Origin: Mactra quadrangularis
Taxonomy: Eukaryota; Mollusca; Bivalvia; Venerida; Mactridae
Length of the DNA: 64,000 nucleotides
NCBI GenBank assembly: GCA_025267735.1
Contig: CM046301.1
Coordinates: forward strand, 66,421,872-66,485,871
Direction: 5' to 3'
Position 1 is the first letter of the stretch, and each line of letters starts with the position of its first letter. The notes beneath the pieces are model-generated. The model ran no database searches and was not told the origin of the DNA. It saw nothing but the letters and a program-made list of their open reading frames with translations. The translations under genes and the position numbers were made by a program. Positions 60,501 through 64,000 of the stretch are shown piece after piece.

Positions 60501-62671
60501 ATTTGTTTCCAAATATTATGTCATTTGATTATTGAACTTCACATGAGCAAGTATTCCCATTATTTTAAATCAACCAACATTTGGGCCATTAGGTCATTGT
60601 CATATAGCTTTTAAAAGTCTTGTCAGTTCTGATGCATTTTGACTTTTCTAGCACAGATTAGTCTTTTGTGCATGACCCTACCCCACACCCTTGATTATGT
60701 TCTATAAACTTCAGGACATGTACATGTCCTTGATTACAAAGCACGGAAATCCCCTATATTTTCTTACATGTATAATAGTATGTTTATAATTTGTTCAATT
60801 ATTATATTGTTGTAGTTTACCCACTTGTCTATATCCTTTATGATTTAAGTACAAACTTATTAGACTTCACAATAATGTGTTTGTTTCCTAGAATAGATAC
60901 ATATTTATTCTTTTTGGAGATATGATAACGTCATATGTCTTGGTTTAAATACATTTATTTTACTTAGTCTAATGTAGGGCAATTATATTGTTGAAGTTAT
61001 TTAACTTGTTGATACATATACATCATTTTATTTAACTTAAGAGTTGGACTTAGCTCTAGGCTTGACATTAAAGGTTGTCCAATTGCCCCTCACTACCTAT
61101 ATTTGGGTAAGGGCAACTTGTTACTGCTGGTATACATATGGTTCGGGCAAGTAAAATATGTTGCTAGTTTTTAATCAGGTAATAAATAATCAATATCTAG
61201 TCCTGCAGCTCAGTGATCAAAGTCACTGACTGCAAATCCTTCCACAGATAAAGAAATGTAGGTTCCAGATTTTGTTACTGACCTCTATATAAGGAAGTTG
61301 GTTGTGGTTATTGTGTATAGAAAATAAGTTCTTAATGTATTAAGGTAAAACAATATATAGATTGTGAGAAATGAAATGTTAGAGACAAAAAGTGCTCCAA
61401 AATTATCTATACAGTTACTAATGGAGTAGATTTATTATGTATGAATCCCCATCATATACAATTGCATGTTAATTTTTTCTAAAATTGTCATTATCAGAAT
61501 ACAGTGCTTTCTAATATAGTCCTATACAATTGTGCTTGAAAAGTTGATAATTTTGATGGAATCTGTGAACAAGCAACTTTAAGAATTCATTCTGACCAGT
61601 TTTCAGGAACTTGGGTACTTAAAACCTCATAAGACTATGAAAATGTCTGGTTATTTCTGTTTATTTATCATTAAACCTTAGAAAATCTCCATATGACGTA
61701 GTCTGTCAGAGTTGACATATAACCCCTACCAAAAATGATATAAAAAAGAACCTCTTATGTATTATTCTACAACTGTCTCGTCTAGTAATGTATTGAAGTC
61801 AGGTATTATATGTGCAATGTTTCAAGGCTGCAGGCAGACATTATGCTATGCCAGACAGAGCAGGATGTTCTGTAATAGTTGTAATGAGTTTAAACTGACT
61901 GTATGATACATTATTTTTAAAACAGACCACAGTAATGGTGCATTGTTTGCACTCTTGACATAGAAACTTGTAATTCCTTGGGGCAGTAGGTTATACCATT
62001 CTTAAGAATTTCAGATGCAATGCTGATTTTCCTGTAAAGGCTTAAAAACAAAATAACTTTCACCAACAAATATAATAATAGCAGCCATTTAGCTACTAAG
62101 ATGGATGAAATTTGCACACCTCGTTGACAAGTAAAACAATTCTTGTCTACTAATCCATGAACAACAGTGATCAAATTCTTCTTAACAATTGTACGTCCCA
62201 AAACCTAAATTTGTATCCTTCTGAAAATCCTTATCATACTCGGGATCAGTTATATGGAATGAAATTCCTCTTAACATTCAACTTGTGAATTATTTACTGT
62301 CATTAAAAGATTAAGACCTTGAACTGAAATTTCACCAAATGAAATATGGTCTTTGTCCTTAGGAATATTTAATTTTATTTTGCTGTTTTTATTTCAGCCT
62401 CATGTGACTCTGTACCATTTTACTTATTATTTTATAAAGTTGGTGTTATTATTATTTCATTTTTTATTTTCAGATTGGAAGATCATCAGAGGATCAGATT
62501 GACTTTGTTGTCATGGATACGATACCTGGTAACCAAAGAAAAGAAGGTGAAAGTGTTGCTCAATCAACCATATCAAGATTTGCTTGTCGTATATTAGTAG
62601 AGAGAAACCCGCCATATACTGCTAGAATATATGCTGCAGGATTTGACTCGGGTAGTAACATATTTCTTGGG
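42471..62671 (+). CDS. PELI: Pellino E3 ubiquitin ligase (N-terminal 160 residues; 3' end outside window)
   Basis: Joined CDS: 42471-42520, 43219-43348, 44477-44578, 62474-62671 (480 nt, continuing past 64000). All junctions are AG/GT with matching phase. Diagnostic Pellino segments appear in order: VKYGEIVILGYNG, GRRKSKYALYRRPKANGVKP, YTLSRNQAVIVEY, DTDMFQIGRSSE, STISRFACRI, YTARIYAAGFDSGSNIFLG. These form most of the FHA domain, which binds phosphothreonine on IRAK kinases; the RING-like C-terminus ubiquitinates them in Toll/IL-1 receptor signalling. The C-terminal 250 or so residues typical of the family are not in the window. The N-terminus before VKYGE is shorter than in human PELI1. Vertebrates have three paralogues; I cannot say more than Pellino. 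Confidence 0.97.
42694..42915 (+). mobile_element. tRNA-derived SINE, family C (copy in Pellino intron 1)
   Basis: The tRNA-Arg-like head (gtctgactttgaatctggag, atcgcggactcaagcctgg) is followed by taggtcataccctatacatg, gtagggtaagttagta, gtccaggaaacctatagtag, gaagagctgg, gacctaaatatgtgttgaat and an A-rich end. Very similar to 51952-52171 and 52508-52730. Confidence 0.88.
43010..43140 (+). mobile_element. Decayed family C SINE tail
   Basis: Contains the diverged tail motifs gtgtccaaagagctggttagg, ggtagccataaaatacc and gtgttaattac, in the order seen in family C. No head is recognisable. Confidence 0.4.
43219..43348 (+). CDS. PELI: Pellino exon 2 (coding)
   Basis: Acceptor TTTCAG ends at 43218, donor GTAAAA from 43349; 130 nt, residues 17-60 including the split Gly. 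It encodes GYNGHLPQGNKGRRKSKYAL, RRPKANGVKP and ends HSSK. The basic GRRKS and PKANGVKP stretches are nearly identical to vertebrate Pellino. Confidence 0.96.
43618..43829. mobile_element. Foldback / long-TIR MITE in Pellino intron 2
   Basis: Two arms of about 92 bp are almost exact inverted repeats: left from aactctgtcgtcatcaatat to gacgccatattattg; right from caatatggcgtctaag to atattgatgacgacagagtt, with only a handful of mismatches and a loop of about 25 bp. No coding capacity. Confidence 0.92.
44477..44578 (+). CDS. PELI: Pellino exon 3 (coding)
   Basis: Acceptor TTTCAG ends at 44476, donor GTATGT from 44579; 102 nt, 34 codons (residues 61-94), phase 0. It encodes QQHSVSYTLSRNQAVIVEYK and DTDMFQ. 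A minisatellite starts ten bases after the donor. Confidence 0.96.
44589..44945 (+). repeat. Minisatellite of five units (69-75 bp)
   Basis: Units start at 44589, 44664, 44733, 44805 and 44877, each opening with ttatctccctttgttacta or a variant and containing gagttatcctcctttaac and tgtttctttgtg. It begins ten bases after the donor of Pellino exon 3. Each unit carries the TTATCTCCCTTT motif. Confidence 0.88.
47629..47856 (+). pseudogene. Possible decayed coding fragment (unrecognised)
   Basis: One frame of 75 codons reads like a real acidic protein but has two internal stops: EEWLEFDTDSYGKKVLY, stop, a short stretch with a second stop, then DSDSDVDKECFDFQDVPFNH and ENLMTFSRESYNYENKSK, ending at TGA 47854. 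I do not recognise the family. It may be a processed-gene or transposon relic, or chance in an intron. Confidence 0.35.
47863..47919. repeat. Perfect 12-bp inverted repeat TTCGGTCTGACA
   Basis: TTCGGTCTGACA (47863-47874) pairs with TGTCAGACCGAA (47908-47919) across a 33-bp loop; gtctgaca also recurs just outside. Probably part of a small repeat element directly after the decayed frame at 47629-47856. Confidence 0.7.
48239..48251 (+). repeat. Poly-G tract
   Basis: Eleven or more G residues follow aatga in Pellino intron 3. Length may be unreliable in assembly. Confidence 0.7.
48535..48600 (+). mobile_element. tRNA-like SINE head fragment (family C type)
   Basis: agctgcagttgtgatgctg, tggttag, a decayed middle and B-box-like caggttcgaatccttg, then cagcttg. 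It resembles the family C head without a body. Confidence 0.5.
48728..48830 (-). mobile_element. SINE family A fragment (minus)
   Basis: The reverse complement of the family A head and start of the core: taccactgtggc / atcctacca, cctctcaatcc, a B-box (gggtttgaaccc inverted) and ttcttgctcaagga. It is truncated after the start of the central domain. Confidence 0.75.
50714..50826 (+). pseudogene. Possible reverse-transcriptase remnant
   Basis: The frame contains LYKFNVMPFGIFS, which resembles the Y-x-F-x-V-M-P-F-G-L motif of Ty3/Gypsy-type reverse transcriptases. No other RT motif (such as YxDD) is visible nearby, and the frame ends at TGA/TAA after NPD. Either a very old fragment or chance. 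Confidence 0.3.
51294..51660. mobile_element. MITE-like element, family M3 (copy 1)
   Basis: The 24-bp inverted ends, ttaaaggtact then tcacagattt at the left and aaatctgtga then agtaccttta at the right, differ only around three central bases. The interior has tgcactaaaattgtctatac, ggggtagatttat and a run of A. No open frame. Copy 2 at 61340-61582. Confidence 0.85.
51952..52171 (+). mobile_element. tRNA-derived SINE, family C (Pellino intron 3, copy 2)
   Basis: The head (ggctgtggcatagtggttag, gtctgatttcgaatccggag, atcgcggttcgaaacccgg) resembles tRNA-Arg. The body matches 42694 and 52508 (ataccctatcc, gtagggtaagttagtactg, gtccaggaaacctatagtag). Possible target duplication caagttt at 51945-51951 and near 52189. 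Confidence 0.9.
52508..52730 (+). mobile_element. tRNA-derived SINE, family C (Pellino intron 3, copy 3)
   Basis: The best-preserved head: gtggtgtagtggtaagcatg (A-box), gtctgacttcgaatctggag, cgcgggttcgagcccagtcg (B-box). Body and A-rich tail are as in 51952-52171, only 340 bp upstream. Low divergence between copies suggests recent activity. The tRNA-like part is not annotated as a gene because the SINE body follows directly. Confidence 0.92.
53293..53547. mobile_element. MITE-like element, family M1 (copy 2)
   Basis: Inverted ends: left tttttctcaactgtcaaaac, atgaataatttcacggtgaa; right ctgtgaaattatgcaag, tttgacagttgagaaaaaac. The outer taatattgt / caatacta also pair and start with TA, as in Tc1/mariner-type insertions. 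The middle (53360-53480) is unlike copy 1 at 9001-9147. Confidence 0.88.
54470..54622 (-). mobile_element. Family G repeat, with terminal hairpin and CTAG
   Basis: Shares gatgttttgaagttac, ttctgcatg, agggcag and the end tgctattctgctttagaa with 58590-58740 and, inverted, with 37860. The plus-strand end has a perfect stem CTATTCT-gctttAGAATAG (54597-54615), then tca, CTAG (54619-54622) and T. This resembles a Helitron 3' end, though a GC-rich MITE is also possible. Confidence 0.65.
55523..55690. mobile_element. Hairpin element with TATTCTCTATTAAACACCCC end and poly-C
   Basis: The left end gtatattctctattaaacac and the accgtaataaatgcc tract are imperfect inverted copies of the right part (aggggcatttaatacag, aaaatatgg). 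A C run (about 55565-55575) follows the left end. A left-end fragment occurs at 29107. Confidence 0.65.
56508..56600 (+). mobile_element. tRNA-like SINE head fragment
   Basis: gtggctatggtgcagtggtt, agcacgctagacctcaact resembles the head of family C, then diverges; ccacagcaggtaggaccc follows as in the family body. Truncated. Confidence 0.5.
56870..57160 (-). mobile_element. tRNA-derived SINE, family B (full length, minus)
   Basis: On the minus strand: head tggctagttcagtttgcagc with B-box ggtttgattcctggttg, body (attctcccacctacc, ctaaatcatggagggc) and tail (cagctacatccagaag, tttagcctttccagaatc, ggttgatcgaccgccgtg). Same order as 23636-23930. Confidence 0.8.
58570..58740 (-). mobile_element. 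Family G repeat (diverged copy)
   Basis: Matches 54470-54622 over gatgttttgaagtaac, ttctgcatgagg and the end tgctattctgcttcaaaat, aatcactttt. The hairpin stem and CTAG are damaged. Confidence 0.6.
61201..61270 (+). mobile_element. Weak tRNA-like fragment
   Basis: gtcctgcagctcagtgatc, aaagtcactgactgcaaatcc and a B-box-like taggttccagattt are ordered as in a tRNA head, but the match is weak and no body is seen. Confidence 0.3.
61340..61582. mobile_element. MITE-like element, family M3 (copy 2, truncated)
   Basis: Shares aaagtgctccaaaattatc, ggagtagatttattatg, gaatccccatcat, attgtcattatcagaatac and the right end aatctgtgaacaagcaac, tttaa with 51294-51660. The left end is degraded. Confidence 0.75.
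62474..62671 (+). CDS. PELI: Pellino exon 4 (coding)
   Basis: Acceptor TATTTTCAG ends at 62473, donor GTAAGT from 62672; 198 nt, 66 codons (residues 95-160), phase 0. It starts IGRSSEDQIDFVV, with the FHA Gly-Arg pair, and contains QSTISRFACRILVERNPPY and ends SNIFLG. The loop around IPGNQRKEGE corresponds to the FHA wing and differs from vertebrates. Confidence 0.97.
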
Positions 62672-64000
62672 GTAAGTTGGTCTTTCTTTTTCCATATTTT
62701 CTTTTAGGACGAACTGTCTTTGATTTCATGCTGCTCCATGTCATATTGTCTGTTTTCCGTGACTTTTCTAAGTTTTAATAATTTTATGGTGACAGAATGC
62801 ACTATGTTAAGACTTGCACCCTGGACATAATGGAAGTTTATCTTGACTGAAAACCTATCATACAACACAAGCACATCTATAAGCACTATTTAAAATCAAA
62901 AATCATTTAAATGTAAGAAGGCAATAAATTTAACACAATTTTTAGACAGTATAGAAAAAAGAACAATACTTTCATGAAAATTTGACAGTTTTGTCAATTT
63001 TCCTCTGTATTAAGAAAGAACTGTTGGCTCATAGTGATGTAAGTGGCAATAATACAAACTTTAAACATGTTGTCAAGTTTTGAGTGAAAGAAAAACCTGG
63101 TACAAAAGTCAATGAAAGCTTTCTAGGTCATCTTACAGCTTTAAATAACCAATTTTTTGATAAACAACAAATAATGCTAAAAAAATGAATTTTGAGAGAG
63201 AAGAGGGTTATGTATGGGTGTGAGACACAGTTTTTAATTTCCTCAGTGGTGTGAATGATGTTTTGAGCAAATGAGGACAATATGAGACTAATTTGAAATT
63301 ATGTGTAGATCTATTGCAGTGTCTATGGCATGTGACTCTTGCCTTTGTGATCAATGTGAGTCAAAATATTGACACAAAATACTACAAAGGCTTTGTTTAG
63401 GAAAATGACTTTTACAGTTTCAATACACCTTTTCACTTTACTCTGAAAGTGTCAAGTTTTTTCCAATAAACCTTAGATATATAGGTCATTTACTAAGAAA
63501 TGCTGTCATTCCAGGTTATCCCATAAAAATAGTTAAATATTGAAAAAGTTATGAAAGAAAACCTCCCATTGAGGGTGCTATTTATACATGTATAGGTTTT
63601 GACTCGCACTGATTTACCTTGTGTTGATATGTTTGTTGAAGTTATTCATATTTTGTATATAAGATGCAGTCATTGTTTCTATGGTTATATATATATATAT
63701 ATATATTGATAATCTGACAGAAATTCTGGTCATGTCTTGAGTAGTTAGAAGAGAACAGTTAGACATAAACTGTCAATAATCATTGTGGAATACAATCTCA
63801 ATATTCTAGGAAATGTTTTACAGTCTGTTCATTGTCATCTCTAAAATTTTGATGTTGGGATGCCATGAATTCTAATCCATACCAGTGAGAAGGATCTTGG
63901 CTATAAATTTCTAGGGGCTAGATTGGTGTTTTGCCATTTATATCCTTTCCAGAAGGATTGGAATTTAAACATTTAGATTTTCTTGGGATAAGTGAGGCTT
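62672..64000 (+). other. Start of Pellino intron 4
   Basis: Intronic sequence after the donor at 62672. I find no further Pellino exon before the window ends. It contains a (TA)n microsatellite at 63685-63707. Confidence 0.75.
63685..63707 (+). repeat. (TA)n microsatellite
   Basis: About eleven TA units between ggtta and ttgataatc, in Pellino intron 4. Confidence 0.9.

Larger units (their letters stand above)
44579..62473 (+). other. Pellino intron 3 (17.9 kb)
   Basis: The intron lies between DMFQ and IGRS in the FHA domain. It holds the minisatellite at 44589, SINEs of families A, B and C, MITEs at 51294, 53293 and 61340, the GC-rich family G repeats, and possible gene or retroelement relics at 47629 and 50714. 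I see no further Pellino exon, and the protein alignment leaves no gap for one. Confidence 0.85.

Noticed and set aside
1..64000. CRISPR arrays, operons, prokaryotic defence systems or phage genes
   Set aside because: Gene structure, introns and SINEs are those of an animal genome; the tandem repeats seen are minisatellites without spacer organisation.

Overview
This is an animal nuclear genome window: AT-rich, with intron-split genes, tRNA-derived SINEs and many short inverted-repeat elements. The two genes (LRRC74A-like and Pellino), the SINE types and the recurring GTTATCTCCCTTT motif point to a lophotrochozoan, most likely a bivalve mollusc. That assignment is inference; nothing in the window names the species.

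Region 1 (about 0.3-17 kb, minus strand) holds an LRRC74A orthologue. I rebuilt twelve coding exons by hand, from the acidic N-terminal exon (13050-13461) to the stop at 309-311. All junctions have AG/GT ends and compatible phases. The twelve exons total 1,740 nt, giving 579 residues plus stop. The first coding exon is unresolved: an ATG-TCT-TTG ahead of a perfect donor (17061-17069) and an ATG-TCT-AAA ahead of another (13532-13540) both fit.

Region 2 (about 17.1-25.7 kb) is intergenic. I see no supportable gene there, only SINEs, MITE-like inverted repeats, a tandem duplication and tRNA-like fragments.

Region 3 (about 25.7-64 kb, plus strand) belongs to a Pellino E3 ubiquitin ligase gene. 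Four exons are present: 42392-42520 (5' UTR plus start codon), 43219-43348, 44477-44578 and 62474-62671. They encode the first 160 residues, most of the FHA domain; the rest, including the RING-like end, lies beyond the window. Intron 3 is 17.9 kb. By eye the plus strand becomes T- and G-rich from about 25.7 kb, which suggests that transcription of Pellino starts there and that a long first intron precedes 42392.

The remaining sequence is introns and repeats: three tRNA-SINE families, at least six MITE or foldback families (several with two copies in the window), a five-unit minisatellite just after Pellino exon 3, and fragments that may derive from a retroelement and a decayed coding sequence. 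The two genes are divergently arranged. No functional link between them is visible. Pellino acts in Toll/IL-1 receptor signalling; LRRC74A is poorly characterised.
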